A stretch of DNA of 64,000 bases from Ashinkailepas kermadecensis. Taxonomy: Eukaryota; Arthropoda; Thecostraca; Neolepadidae. The translations under genes were made by a program, and so were the position numbers. The notes under the pieces are model-generated. The model ran no database searches. It worked only from the letters and a program-made list of their open reading frames with translations, and had not been told where the DNA came from. The stretch covers positions 310,001 through 374,000 of the forward strand of contig JAOTOM010004867.1 in assembly GCA_034440615.1 (NCBI GenBank), in the 5' to 3' direction. Below are positions 11,711 to 24,189 of the stretch, piece after piece; the first letter of the stretch is position 1, and each line of letters opens with the position of its first letter.

Positions 11711-12956
11711 TTGGTGACGGGAGAGCTGCATTACTGCTGTACTGGTGCCCACACCATTGGTGACGGGTGAGCTGCATTACTGCTGTACTGGTGCCCACAC
11801 CATTGGTAACGGGAGAGCTGCATTACTGCTGTACTGGTGCCCACGCCATTGGTGACGGGAGAGCTGCATTACTGCTGTACTGGTGCCCACACCATTGGTG
11901 ACGGGTGAGCTGCATTACTGCTGTACTGGTGCCCACGCCATTGGTGACGGGAGAGCTGCATTACTGCTGTACTGGTGCCCACGCCATTGGTGACGGGAGA
12001 GCTGCATTACTGCTGTACTGGTGCCCACACCATTGGTGACGGGAGAGCTGCATTACTGCTGTACTGGTGCCCACACCATTGGTGACGGGAGAGCTGCATC
12101 ACTGCTGTACTGGTGCCCGCACCATTGGTGACGGGAGAGCTGCATTACTGCTGTACTGGTGCCCACACAATTGGTGACGGGAGAGCTGCATTACTGCTGT
12201 ACTGGTGCCCACACCATTGGTAACGGGAGAGCTGCATTACTGCTGTACTGGTGCCCACGCCATTGGTGACGGGAGAGCTGCATTACTGCTGTACTGGTGC
12301 CCACACCATTGGTGACGGGTGAGCTGCATTACTGCTGTACTGGTGCCCACACCACTGGTGACGGGTGAGCTGCATTACTGCTGTACTGGTGCCCACACCA
12401 TTGGTGACGGGTGAGCTGCATTACTGCTGTACTGGTGCCCACACCATTGGTGACGGGTGAGCTGCATTACTGCTGTACTGGTGCCCACACCATTGGTGAC
12501 GGGTGAGCTGCATTACTGCTGTACTGGTGCCCACACCATTGGTGACAGGTGAGCTGCATTACTGCTGTACTGGTGCCCACACCATTGGTGACGGGTGAGC
12601 TGCATTACTGCTGTACTGGTGCCCACACCATTGGTGACGGGAGAGCTGCATTACTGCTGTACTGGTGCCCACACCATTGGTGACGGGAGAGCTGCATTAC
12701 TGCTGTACTGGTGCCCACACCATTGGTGACGGGAGAGCTGCATTACTGCTGTACTGGTGCCCACACCATTGGTGACGGGAGAGCTGTATCACTGCTGTAC
12801 TGGTGCCCGCACCATTGGTGACGGGAGAGCTGCATTACTGCTGTACTGGTGCCCACACCATTGGTGACGGGAGAGCTGCATTACTGCTGTACTGGTGCCC
12901 ACACCATTGGTGACGGGAGAGCTGCATTACTGCTGTACCGGTGCTCACACCATCGC
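11711..12956. repeat. 46-bp minisatellite, about 27 copies
   Basis: The unit contains ggtgacgggagagctgcatt, then actgctgtactggtgcccac and accatt. The main variants are gggaga/gggtga and cacacc/cacgcc; copies of the two types form runs, showing local amplification. Confidence 0.97.
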
Positions 12957-14221
12957 GATGGCATGATTGCGCGATGCATCGGCTTGTGGTTGTGTGATCA
13001 GATATCCAGAATTCCGGATGCGGGTTTTCAGCTCTGAAACGAGCGGCAGAATGGGTAGGGTTGGTGTAGGGATATATCCCGTATGCACATATAATGTGCC
13101 CGTTGTGCAGAGTGACAACATTTTGATCCAGACACACCCGAAAAGTGTGTTTCAAGGTCTAGAAGGCCTATCCAGTCTAGGAAATGTGTTTTTCCCGCCA
13201 GTTATTTCCCGCTAAGCTCTGTATCTACTAAGTCCGGTCAGGTGACCTGCTTGATCCAGTACCTGTAGAGTTGAGGCCACGAATATCCCTCGAATTTGGT
13301 TGCTGTCTGCTGCAGGCATGAGTTAAACATTAAGAAAACCAAAACATTAGGGGGACTACCGAAAGACGCACCATGCTAAAATATGACAGCATTGGGGCTG
13401 GGTGAAACACAGGGCTGCTGGAGACCCTCAAGAGAGATCCAGAAAATCTACCTATATTTGGAGGGAAGCAAACATTCACCACGAAGTCAGAATTCATCAG
13501 ATATGGCAGCAGAATTCGTTATGCATGAAGTATTATTTGGCCGATGATGCTGCCGAATTTGTTAGATCTAACGCCAGAGTCTCTGTGTTCCCGATCTGGA
13601 ACAGAGACGTTTGCGACTCTGCGACGAGGCACATCCGGTCGCGTGGCAGTGTGGTCTTGGATGCCACAGAATGTGACGACCAGGTCTGCTCAGTGGTTTA
13701 TTTCCTGATCACCTGCATTCCACCACGGGCGGTGACCGGATCCTGCCCCAGGGCTTCTGCGGCCCGGCACTGTACTCCTGGCCAGCATCTCCTGACCAGC
13801 AGTGCGCAGACTGCATTATCCACACTTGCTGCACTGCAGTCGCAGCCAAACCGACTAATGGGCGCGTAGGAAATGTTTGGTGTCCAGACGGAAGATATGG
13901 CCTCTGGATGCCGAACAAGACCATTCCTGGCCTGGCTCACTAACGTTGCCCAGGGCGTCATATGTTTTCGGTTGAAATCCAGCAGTGGTCATTGTTCCCA
14001 TGAAACACATGCACGTTCAAAGAGTGTTCGCGTAACAGCAACATGCCATCAGGTACGAACATGGGTGTCGTCTTGCAAAGTTGTTTGATGGAACATTGCA
14101 AGCTGAATGGTTGATGCCGACTGAATATGTTCTGAATTTAACGTAAGACCCTATGTGTGAATTTAGCGTATGTCCATGACATTCCTCCCCGATGGTGGCA
14201 AGAATTTCTCCCCTCCGAACC
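12957..14221. other. Single-copy region, unrecognised open frame
   Basis: The main open frame is 13402-13869 on + (155 codons). It has no recognisable domain and no codon or splice evidence. An overlapping minus-strand frame (13698-13961) argues against selecting either. No RNA gene or tandem repeat is visible. Confidence 0.35.
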
Positions 14222-14740
14222 AATTCCATAAAGTGCCACCGGTGGCTAGAGGAGCCAGCTGTTGTGTTGGTGACGGACAGTCCATAAAGTGCCACCAGTG
14301 GCTATAAGGAGCCAGCTGTTGTGTTGGTGACGGACAGTCCATAAAGTGCCACCGGTGGCTTTGAGGAGCCAGCTGCTGTGTTGGTGACAGACAGTCCATA
14401 ACGTGCCACCGGTGGCTAGAGGAGCCAGCTGTTGTGTTGGTGACGGACAGTCCATAAAGTGCCACCGGTGGCTATGAGGAGCCAGCTGTTGTGTTGGTGA
14501 CGGACAGTCCATAAAGTGCCACCGGTGGCTATGAGGAGCCAGCTGTTGTGTTGGTGACGGACAGTCCATAAAGTGCCACCGGTGGCTATGAGGAGCCAGC
14601 TGTTGTGTTGGTGACGGACAGTCCATAAAGTGCCACCGGTGGCTATGAGGAGCCAGCTGTTGTATTGGTGACGGACAGTCCATAAAGTGCCACCGGTGGC
14701 TATGAGGAGCCAGCTGCTGTGTTGGTGACGGCAGTTGGTG
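14222..14740. repeat. 57-bp minisatellite, about 9 copies
   Basis: The unit contains ccataaagtgccaccggtgg, then ctatgaggagccagctgttg and tgttggtgacggacagt. Individual copies differ at agag/atgag/ttgag. Because 57 is a multiple of three, minus-strand frames stay open; this is not taken as coding. Confidence 0.95.
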
Positions 14741-15627
14741 ATATCTTGGAATGATGCTTCAGCAGTTGAGGCCATTTCGAATGGTGGTGGCATGGGCATT
14801 CACTGCGCCAAGTTCTCATGTCGATAAACACATTAGCGATTGATGACAGTAACTTTGGTAGTGCTCTCTGTTGATGATATTGGCATGTGGTAGTTGCTCG
14901 TAAGTTGTAACTATTTATGGAAGCGATATATGGTCGGGGTATGTGATTGTATCCATGGTAGCAATCCGTGGCAGTAATCCTCAATCTATGATTATACATT
15001 ATCTATGATCTTTTTAAGTTATTATCTATTATTTATCATCTATAATTCGTGAATTACTCGAGCGATAATAAATATCAAACGTTGCGAGGACAGACAGCGC
15101 CATATTCGGGGGAGCATTGCGTCGCATGTCTCTGCCAAATGAGCTGCAGTTCTTCTCTGGCCGGACTGACAGCTCGCATCATAATAAACTATGATCAGTC
15201 ATAAGTTACTTCAGCATGATAGATAACCTGTTGTTTATGGATAAACAGTGCATTGCGTAATTTCGAGCTTCTATGGCTCACAAATTTGGAATGCTAACAC
15301 AATGACTTCTATTTCCTCTTAATATTTGTGTGTTGTCGACGAAAACGTCCCAACTCACCAACGCATATGGCTTCGTGCAACACTGAATTGTCACCAATCG
15401 AATTGATGATATCTCCCCATTGCCACTGAGCTGACTTGTCAAGATAGTCAACCGGCGCCCCGAGTGTACTGCGTCGGCCCCCACATCGTTGCTGCTCTTC
15501 AGCTTCAACGCCGATCCAAATTGGTTCCAACGATACGCGGAATGCAGGACTATGCTTGTGTTAGCCCGTTCTTGCTTTTTTCGGTTTGCTTTTGCAAGAG
15601 CCACTTTACCACTCCATGTCAGCGGGA
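14741..15627. other. Single-copy spacer, AT-rich in part
   Basis: Nothing recognised. A run of ttatctat-like words lies at about 14995-15060. A 127-codon minus-strand frame (15278-15661) ends in the neighbouring array and has no domain. Confidence 0.4.
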
Positions 15628-17836
15628 CCTGGTGCAGCAGACAGTTGGCCTTCCAGATCACGTGGCGCTGTGGGCAGTAGGCGCGGCTTTGTCGCGCGAC
15701 ACATCTGGACCTGGTGCAGCCGACAGTCGGCCTTCCAGACTACGTGGCGCTGTGGGCAGTGGGCGCGGCTTTGTCGCGCGACACATCTGGACCTGGTGCA
15801 GCCGACAGTCGGCCTTCCAGATCACGTGGCGCTGTGGGCAGTAGGCGCGGCTTTGTCGCGCGACACATCTGGACCTGGTGCAGCCGACAGTCGGCCTTCC
15901 AGACTACGTGGCGCTGTGGGCAGTGGGCGCGGCTTTGTCGCGCGACACATCTGGACCTGGTGCAGCCGACAGTCGGCCTTCCAGACCACGTGGCGCTGTG
16001 GGCAGTGGGCGCGGCTTTGTCGCGCGACACATCTGGACCTGGTGCAGCCGACAGTCGGCCTTCCATATCACGTGGCGCTGTGGACAGTGGGCGCGGCTTT
16101 GTCGCGCGACACATCTGGACCTGGTGCAGCCGACAGTCGGCCTTCCAGACCACGTGGCGCTGTGGGCAGTGGGCGCGGCTTTGTCGCGCGACACATCTGG
16201 ACCTGTTGCAGCCGACAGTCGGCCTTCCAGACTACGTGGCGCTGTGGGCAGTGGGCGCGGCTTTGTCGCGCGACACATCTGGACCTGGTGCAGCCGACAG
16301 TCGGCCTTCCAGACTACGTGGCGCTGTGGGCAGTGGGCGCGGCTTTGTCGCGCGACACATCTGGACCTGGTGCAGCCGACAGTCGGCCTTCCAGATCACG
16401 TGGCGCTGTGGGCAGTGGGCGCGGCTTTGTCGCGCGACACATCTGGACCTGGTGCAGCCGACAGTCGGCCTTCCAGACTACGTGGCGCTGTGGGCAGTGG
16501 GCGCGGCTTTGTCGCGCGACACATCTGGACCTGGTGCAGCCGACAGTCGGCCTTCCAGATCACGTGGCGCTGTGGGCAGTGGGCGCGGCTTTGTCGCGCG
16601 ACACATCTGGACCTGGTGCAGCCGACAGTCGGCCTTCCAGACTACGTGGCGCTGTGGGCAGTGGGCGCGGCTTTGTCGCGCGACACATCTGGACCTGGTG
16701 CAGCCGACAGTCGTCCTTCCAGATCACGTGGCGCTGTGGGCAGTGGGCGCGGCTTTGTCGCGCGACACATCTGGACCTGGTGCAGCCGACAGTCGGCCTT
16801 CCAGACTACGTGGCGCTGTGGGCAGTGGGCGCGGCTTTGTCGCGCGACACATCTGGACCTGGTGCAGCCGACAGTCGGCCTTCCAGACCACGTGGCGCTG
16901 TGGGCAGTGGGCGCGGCTTTGTCGCGCGACACATCTGGACCTGGTGCAGCCGACAGTCGGCCTTCCAGATCACGTGGCGCTGTGGGCAGTGGGCGCGGCT
17001 TTGTCGCGCGACACATCTGGACCTGGTGCAGCCGACAGTCGGCCTTCCAGACTACGTGGCGCTGTGGGCAGTGGGCGCGGCTTTGTCGCGCGACACATCT
17101 GGACCTGGTGCAGCCGACAGTCGGCCTTCCAGACTACGTGGCGCTGTGGGCAGTGGGCGCGGCTTTGTCGCGCGACACATCTGGACCTGGTGCAGCCGAC
17201 AGTCGGCCTTCCAGACTACGTGGCGCTGTGGGCAGTGGGCGCGGCTTTGTCGCGCGACACATCTGGACCTGGTGCAGCCGACAGTCGGCCTTCCATATCA
17301 CGTGGCGCTGTGGGCAGTGGGCGCGGCTTTGTCGCGCGACACATCTGGACCTGGTGCAGCCGACAGTCGGCCTTCCAGATCACGTGGCGCTGTGGGCAGT
17401 AGGCGCGGCTTTGTCGCGCGACACATCTGGACCTGGTGCAGCCGACAGTCGGCCTTCCAGATTACGTGGCGCTGTGGGCAGTGGGCGCGGCTTTGTCGCG
17501 CGACACATCTGGACCTGGTGCAGCCGACAGTCGGCCTTCCAGACTACGTGGCGCTGTGGGCAGTGGGCGCGGCTTTGTCGCGCGACACATCTGGACCTGG
17601 TGCAGCCGACAGTCGGCCTTCCAGACCACGTGGCGCTGTGGGCAGTGGGCGCGGCTTTGTCGCGCGACACATCTGGACCTGGTGCAGCCGACAGTCGGCC
17701 TTCCAGACTACGTGGCGCTGTGGGCAGTGGGCGCGGCTTTGTCGCGCGACACATCTGGACCTGGTGCAGCCGACAGTCGGCCTTCCAGATCACGTGGCGC
17801 TGTGGGCAGTGGGCGCGGCTTTGTCGCGCGATACAT
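15628..17836. repeat. 82-bp minisatellite, about 27 copies
   Basis: The unit begins acctggtgcagccgacagtc and ends gtcgcgcgacacatctgg. It contains two short perfect palindromes, gccgac-a-gtcggc and gtcgcgcgac. Variation is concentrated at one site (agactacgtgg, agatcacgtgg, agaccacgtgg), so some copies carry CACGTG and others TACGTG. As 82 is not a multiple of three and no frame of the unit has a stop, a forward frame of 801 codons stays open while cycling through all three unit frames. No protein is inferred. Confidence 0.98.
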
Positions 17837-17912
17837 CGCTCGCGGCCGCCGCATGCTTTTGTCCCTGCGATCTCACGATGTGTGAAGCGATTGCGATATC
17901 GCAGTTCCAGAT

Positions 17913-17998
17913 CAAGGACGGAGCCGCGGGAACTTGTCACTGGCATGAACGTGCGCAAGGACGGAGCCGCGGGAACTTGTCACTGGCATGAACGTGCG
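17913..17998. repeat. 43-bp perfect tandem duplication
   Basis: Two copies of a unit starting caaggacggagccgcgggaa and ending catgaacgtgcg stand head to tail at 17913 and 17956. Confidence 0.9.
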
Positions 17999-18159
17999 CT
18001 GTCCTACCGGGTGTAACTGCTGCCAGGGTGCGGTGAGGCCAGCCTCAGAGGTGAGAGCCACACATCCGACGTGCGTCGGCTGGGCATGGTAGACCTTTAG
18101 CTTCCTGTTTTGCACACATGGTTTTGTTCCTGTTTCTGTTCCCTATTTATATGGGGAGG

Positions 18160-18396
18160 AGCACACTTCGTCGAAGAGGCGCCGTCGGCAGCAAAATTCG
18201 TTGAGCGAAAGGGGAGGTGCACTCGAGCACAATAAATGTTGTGTGCCTTTGACTGACAAAATCCGTTGAGCGGTGGTGGGGATGGGGTGCATTCGAGCCT
18301 TCCTGAAGTGGTGCCTTTCCTGGCCAGAGGGGCGCAACCATTCCATGGGAAGGGCACATGCCCCCAGTACCCCCACCTGTATCCGCCCCTGTTACG
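18160..18396 (-). mobile_element. Possible transposon-derived fragment
   Basis: Read on -, the segment starts ggggcggatacaggtggggg, a motif that resembles the ends of widespread non-autonomous DNA transposons (CAGGGGCGGATCCAGG type, from general knowledge). Inside, a unit of about 70 bp containing cgttgagcg and gaggtgca/ggggtgca with ctcgagc/ttcgagc occurs twice. Neither a matching opposite end nor a target-site duplication was found. Confidence 0.35.
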
Positions 18397-18719
18397 TACA
18401 TATATGGGAACATTTTCCACGATCTCATAGGCTGGATTGCCGAAAAGTTGGGACATAATACATCTGTCTCCGCTCATGAGTGCAGGAGCCAGTAGGGTAA
18501 GTATGGCAACTGCCAGACCAGTCAAATATTGTTATTGCATGCCAAACCAATATGTTCTGGCTTTTATGGAATGCCAGACCAATGCTCTCGCAGCAATCGC
18601 TCCTTTCTGCCTTGGTTATTAAATCCTTTACATCATTTTTGCCAGAGGTGTAGACTTTCAAAAGTCAGCTACCACAAACAAAATATTGATGTGGCATGTC
18701 GTACCAATATTTCTCAATC

Positions 18720-18810
18720 TTAATAACATGCTATCGATCTCGATAACATGCTATCGATCTCGATAACATGTTATCGGTGTTGATACCATGTCATCGTTCT
18801 CGATAACATT
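18720..18810. repeat. 20-bp repeat, about 4.5 copies
   Basis: The unit is gataacatgctatcgatctc. The first copies are exact; later ones drift (gttatcggtgtt, gtcatcgttctc). Confidence 0.85.
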
Positions 18811-19161
18811 ATTTTTTGTTTGTGTGTGGGGGGGAGGGGGCATCGGTCTCCCTCTTTAAAAAAAAAATCCTGACTGTACCGCTGCTCGCGCCCCTCACAC
18901 ATGCTTTCACTCCTATGTTAGACAGCAAACGTTAAACTCAACTGATATGTACATGCATGGTAATTGTGGAGGGACCGAATGGATGCCTTTCTGCGACATT
19001 AAACACGCTCAGCCATTCACCCCATGAATGGGAAGCAAATACTTGCAAATTGGCGTTCGCATTTGGACCCTCAAGCGGCTTCACTTCTCTATGTTCCTTC
19101 GTATCTGACCATATATACCCAGGCATGTTTCTACTCGATGCATCTGTTGGGACCTGTAAAA

Positions 19162-19553
<392 letters not shown>

Positions 19554-20270
19554 CTTGCATGTACGACTTTCCACAAAATAAGTTTTGCATAATTTCTTAA
19601 AACGGCTTCAGGAACAAAGCATCATCATCATGGCCATCGTCATCCTCATGTCCAAGGCGCGTCTATACCCAGTTATGTCCTATTCCCAGTGGATGAATTC
19701 CAATGCGCCGCAGCATGCGTAACGAGATCGAACCTCCTCTTTGTGTACCACTAGAATGTCTCGTAGAAATGCCGGGTTACTCCCAATTCCCCAAAAGGAT
19801 GAAATCCCCGTTTGCCATCTAGTGCGTGGAGGACTAGAGACTGGACCACGCTCTGAATCATCGCGCATAGCAACCGTGTTGGCATTCCGAATCACGGAGC
19901 TTCCGCTGAAACAAACACCAGGTAGGCGACATAGCTTCACGAGCCACCGTCCGTGATACGAGCTGAGAAGCGTTCGCATGATAAAGCCACGAGAACACTA
20001 ACCTGACGAGGAGGGCGGGCTCGCCTACCGTGACACGTAAACGGATACGTTACGCGCACCTGCCAGACCAGACCCGCTAGTTAACCCTGTTTGGACGCCT
20101 GGAATGGGCGTGACGTCACATTAACGCCACTAAATCGCTGCCAGTCGAAGCCAAAGCACAATGTCTTCGTGTATTTGTGATGCATGGGCTTCCAGGCGAC
20201 GAGACGGACGAAGTCTCGCTGGCCACTCAGCAACCCTTCACCGTTCAACACTTCCAAAGATCTTATGGAC
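19554..20270. other. Single-copy spacer
   Basis: A 99-codon minus-strand frame (19680-19979) overlaps a 71-codon plus frame. No domain is recognised in either. Short tcatca words lie at about 19620-19632. Confidence 0.35.
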
Positions 20271-20752
20271 GTAGATTTTATGCACATCGCAGTTGTTTTG
20301 TAGGTCTCCTGCGCACCCTCCCGTTTTTGCAGATCTTCCGCACACCCCACTGCTTTTGTAGGTCTTCTGCACGTAGACCATATGCACGTTGACATTATGC
20401 AAATCCAAGTGTTTCTGTAGATCTACTGCACACTTTCATTTTTTGTAGATCTTCTGCACGTAGATCGTATGAACGTAGACCGCCTGCATGCAAATCTTAT
20501 GAACGTAGACCTTATGCGCATCATTTTGTTTTTGTAGAATTCCTGCACATCCTCCAGTTTTTTTTGTAGATCTACTGCACACCCCGTTGTTTTTGTAGAT
20601 CCCTGCGCGTAGATATTATGGACGTGGATATTATGAGCGGATACTTTATGAGCGTAAATCTTATGCACATAGCTCTTATGCACGTAGATATAATGAACGT
20701 AGATCTTCTGCACGTATAACTTATGAACGTAGATCTTATGGACCTCCACCGA
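20271..20752. repeat. Degenerate array of gtagatcttatg/tgcacac words
   Basis: The left part mixes tgtttttgtagatcttctgc with gcacaccc words; the right part (about 20605-20750) is a 15-bp periodicity of cgtagatcttatgaa-like units. Copies are strongly diverged. On - it reads as YVHKIYVHK-like peptides, which is a repeat artefact. Confidence 0.8.
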
Positions 20753-20901
20753 CAGAGGCTGAGAAGGTTGCCTTCATCCTGGCTCTCCAATGTTTCACCT
20801 TTCACACGATTGCTGACCCTCCGGAGTGCCGGTGATGATGACCACGTAGTGCCAAGTACTCGTGTAGCACGGGGCAGAGCACTTAGGGACCGAGTGGTCG
20901 C

Positions 20902-21189
20902 GGACCCGGCTGACACATTCAGATGCCAGCTGTGGACCCGGCTAACACTTGTCGATGCCAGCTGCGGACCCGGCTGACACTTGCCGATGCCAGCTGCGGA
21001 CCCGGCTGACACTTGCCGATGCCAGCTGCGGACCCGGCTAACACTTGTCGATGCCAGCTGCGGACCCGGCTGACACTTGCCGATGCCAACTGCGGACCCG
21101 GCTGACACTTGCCGATGCCAGCTATGGACCCGGCTGACACTTGCCGATGCCAGCTGCGGACCCGGCTGACACTTGCCGATGCCAGCTGC
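20902..21189. repeat. 32-bp minisatellite, about 9 copies
   Basis: The unit contains gacccggctgacacttgccg and atgccagctgcg. Variants are ctgacacttgcc/ctaacacttgtc. The array is followed by repeated agccaag words at about 21275-21340. Confidence 0.95.
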
Positions 21190-21190
21190 C

Positions 21191-22320
21191 ACGCCGGCGG
21201 AACTGTGCATTGCCGATCCTTGCAATAAAGTCGGGCAGTTTCCAACGAAAGAGACCAGTAACCAGACCTGGTCTGGTAGCCAAGTGTCAAGCCAAGTGGT
21301 AGCCAAGTCAAGGCCAACTGGTAGCCAAGCCAAGTGCCAAGGTTTAACAGATGTAGCTTGCTATCTGGGTGAAGTCCAGGATATGCCGATCGGGTAGCCG
21401 CTGCGACGGCAGGGTTTATGCATTTGTCACCAAGGCGCAGGCAGCTTTGAACTGGTCATTGGATGGTGTGAAGTCGCACGCCACGCGCTGGGTAGCATGT
21501 TGCGGCGGTGCGTGTCTGTGCGGAATCAACGGTGTCGCTGGCAGCTCTTTGCCGAGGTCAGACGGGAAGCCAGTGGCTGTGTGAGATGAGTGATGATTAT
21601 GAGAGCACACGAGCTTAACATGAGAGACAGGCAAGGCCATGTGCAGGTCACCATGGAGGCTCGTGTTTGTGTGAGACAGGATGCTGATAATTTGGGAAGG
21701 TGTGTCAGCGTAATGGGCTGACAAAAGCATACGGCGGTCACGCAGCAGGTTGGTGCTCAGGCAGCCAAGCGCGTTTGGTTGAAGGTCACACAGAAGTACA
21801 TTGCTTTCGATCTTCACAGCAAAAACAAACAGCACAGCAGCCTGCAGTTTGGTGTAAAGATGATGGCCACTAATCTATCATGACATGCTCTGCCATCACT
21901 AGATGCGAGAAGTCAACGTGCGATATAAACTTCGATGACTTGATATTAAACAGAGTACGTGTGTTTCCTGCATGCCGGTCATGCTGTAGCCACTGTCTTG
22001 ACCACGACCCTCCAGTAGCGGGCACACCTGTATCGACTGTTGTGGGTACAGCCTGGCGTGAGCCATCTGGTGGGTGCCAGCCTCCGAGCATCTGGCGATG
22101 TCCTACAAAGGCGAGACTGCTGGCAAAAAGGTACATGTCGTGAATGTTGTATCTGAAACTGCCGAACGGAAAACGGCCAGCTGCCTCGCCCTTACTGATC
22201 ATTGTGGTGGTCCGCCGACGACTGAGGCTAAATCAGGGGCGTACCTTTCAAATCGTCCATGCGTGTATTCGTCACAGCGACTGTAGTCTGTTCAGGCGGC
22301 CACGATGAGATGTCCGATGC
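21191..22320. other. Single-copy region, nothing recognised
   Basis: Open frames such as 21416-21835 (-, 139 codons) and 21870-22202 (-, 110 codons) have overlapping competitors on the other strand and no recognised domain. Repeated agccaag words occupy the left edge. Confidence 0.4.
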
Positions 22321-22321
22321 C

Positions 22322-22425
22322 GGGAGGGGGCAGTGTGCGTGTCAGCGACTGTCTTGCCACCCCGCCAGCTGATGGGAGGGGGCAGTGTGCGTGCCAGCGA
22401 CTGTCTTGCCACCGCGCCAGCTGAT
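22322..22425. repeat. 52-bp tandem duplication
   Basis: Two copies of a unit starting gggagggggcagtgtgcgtg, with starts at 22322 and 22374 and two or three substitutions between them. Confidence 0.85.
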
Positions 22426-22540
22426 GTCACCGTCTGAGGCACTGCCAACGGCAGCACATCTGACCTGAGCCAGATGACGTCACGGCTCGAGAGTTGGCGG
22501 CGGGTGGGTGTCCTCGCACGCACAATGAACGGCGCGCCGA

Positions 22541-22550
22541 CTATATATAC
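22541..22550 (+). promoter_or_regulatory. Possible TATA box
   Basis: ctatatatac stands in a GC-rich surround (ggcgcgcc before, acggcgcggcgcc after). A CAGTG sequence lies about 28 bp downstream, where an initiator would be expected. No supported coding exon follows; the 51-bp array starts 190 bp downstream. It could equally be chance. Confidence 0.2.
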
Positions 22551-22735
22551 ACGGCGCGGCGCCACCTTGCAGTGAGGAGGCGCCGCAGGCCTGCTGTGTG
22601 TGATGGATGCTGGACTGGCCCAACGCCCGACCCTGCCAAATGTAGGTGGGCCAGCCGGCGGCCCGACCGCCGTCTGGTGGGCGCTGTGTCGGTGTCAACC
22701 GGTGGTACTGGGACCAACTGGGTACAGGTGGGTAC

Positions 22736-23770
22736 AGGCCTGATGCCAACTGGGTACAGACGGTGGCACTGGTCTGGTGACACCAGGACATTGCTGCCAA
22801 CTGGGTACAGACGGTGGCACTGGTCTGGTGACACCAGGACACTGCTGCCAACTGGGTACAGACGGTGGCACTGGTCTGGTGACACCAGGATAGTGATACC
22901 AACTGGGTACAGACGGTGGCACTGGTCTGGTGACACCGAGGCACTGCTGCCAACTGGGTACAGAGGGTGGCACTGATCTGGTGACACCAGGATAGTGATA
23001 CCAACTGGGTACAGACGGTGGCACTGGTCTGGTGACACCGAGGCACTGCTGCCAACTGGGTACAGAGGGTGGCATTGATCTGGTGACACCAGGATAGTGA
23101 TACCAACTGGGTACAGAGGGTGGCATTCGTCTGGTGACACCGTGGTACTGCTGCCAACTGGGTACAGAGGGTGGCACTGATCTGGTGACACCAGGATAGT
23201 GATACCAACTGGGTACAGAGGGTGGCATTCGTCTGGTGACACCGTGGTACTGCTGCCAACTGGGTACAGAGGGTGGCACTGATCTGGTGACACCAGGATA
23301 GTGATACCAACTGGGTACAGACGGTGGCACTGATCTGGTGACACCAGGATAGTGATACCAACTGGGTACAGAGGGTGGCATTCGTCTGGTGACACCGTGG
23401 TACTGCTGCCAACTGGGTACAGAGGGTGGCATTGGTCTGGTGACACCAGGATAGTGATACCAACTGGGTACAGAGGGTGGCATTCGTCTGGTGACACCGT
23501 GGTACTGCTGCCAACTGGGTACAGAGGGTGGCACTGATCTGGTGACACCAGGATAGTGATACCAACTGGGTACAGACGGTGGCATTCGTCTGGTGACACC
23601 GTGGTACTGCTGTCGACTGAGTACAGACGGTGGCACTGGTCTGGTGACACCAGGATACTGCTGCCAACTGGGTACAGACGGTGGCATTCGTCTGGTGACA
23701 CCGTGGTACTGCTGCCAATCGGGTACAGACGGTAGCATTGGTCTGGTGACATCGGGCCACTGCTGTTGAC
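22736..23770. repeat. 51-bp minisatellite, about 20 copies, dimeric
   Basis: The unit contains caactgggtacagacggtgg, then cactggtctggtgacaccag. Two unit types, one ending gatagtgatac and one ending tactgctgc, alternate through much of the array, giving a 102-bp higher-order repeat. With 51 divisible by three, all three minus frames stay open for 360-475 codons; this is an artefact of the unit. Confidence 0.96.
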
Positions 23771-23819
23771 TGGACACATCGGGAGGATAGTGGGAGGAGG
23801 GAGGTTAATGAGAAAAGAG

Positions 23820-24045
23820 ATCAGGACTGACCGGGAACAGCGGGTAGGACTAACCGGGAACGCGCAGTAAAAATAATTGGGAACAAATTGGGAACAACAA
23901 ACAAACATACTAACTGGGAACACACAGTAGTAATAACTGGGAACGGAGGACAAGGGTAAATATAACAATTAGCAGAACTAACTGGGAACAGACAGTAAGA
24001 ATAACTGGAGTCGGAGCGCAGGACTAATTGGGAACAGAGAGTCAA
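23820..24045. repeat. Degenerate actgggaac repeat
   Basis: The words taactgggaacag and aataactgggaac recur at irregular spacing (about 25-60 bp). The gggaac/gggtac word is shared with the 51-bp array just upstream, suggesting an older, decayed relative. Confidence 0.6.
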
Positions 24046-24189
24046 ACTAGTTGAGAGCATGCGACATACCCGTCAAACAGGATTAGGTCTCAGTCGCCTT
24101 CGTCCTATGTTCTTCCTTTCCCTTCCGATTCCCCAGTGTTGGCTGATGGTGGCCGGGACACACTTCGTCGGCCGTGTGTCACGGCTTTG

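Noticed and set aside
15586..17991. 801-codon open frame as a large repetitive protein gene
   Set aside because: It coincides exactly with the 82-bp array, passes through all unit frames and has equally open competitors in other frames and on the other strand.
22541..23968. 475-codon minus-strand frame as a tandem-repeat protein
   Set aside because: All three minus frames of the 51-bp array are open; no signal peptide, domain or splice evidence favours one of them.
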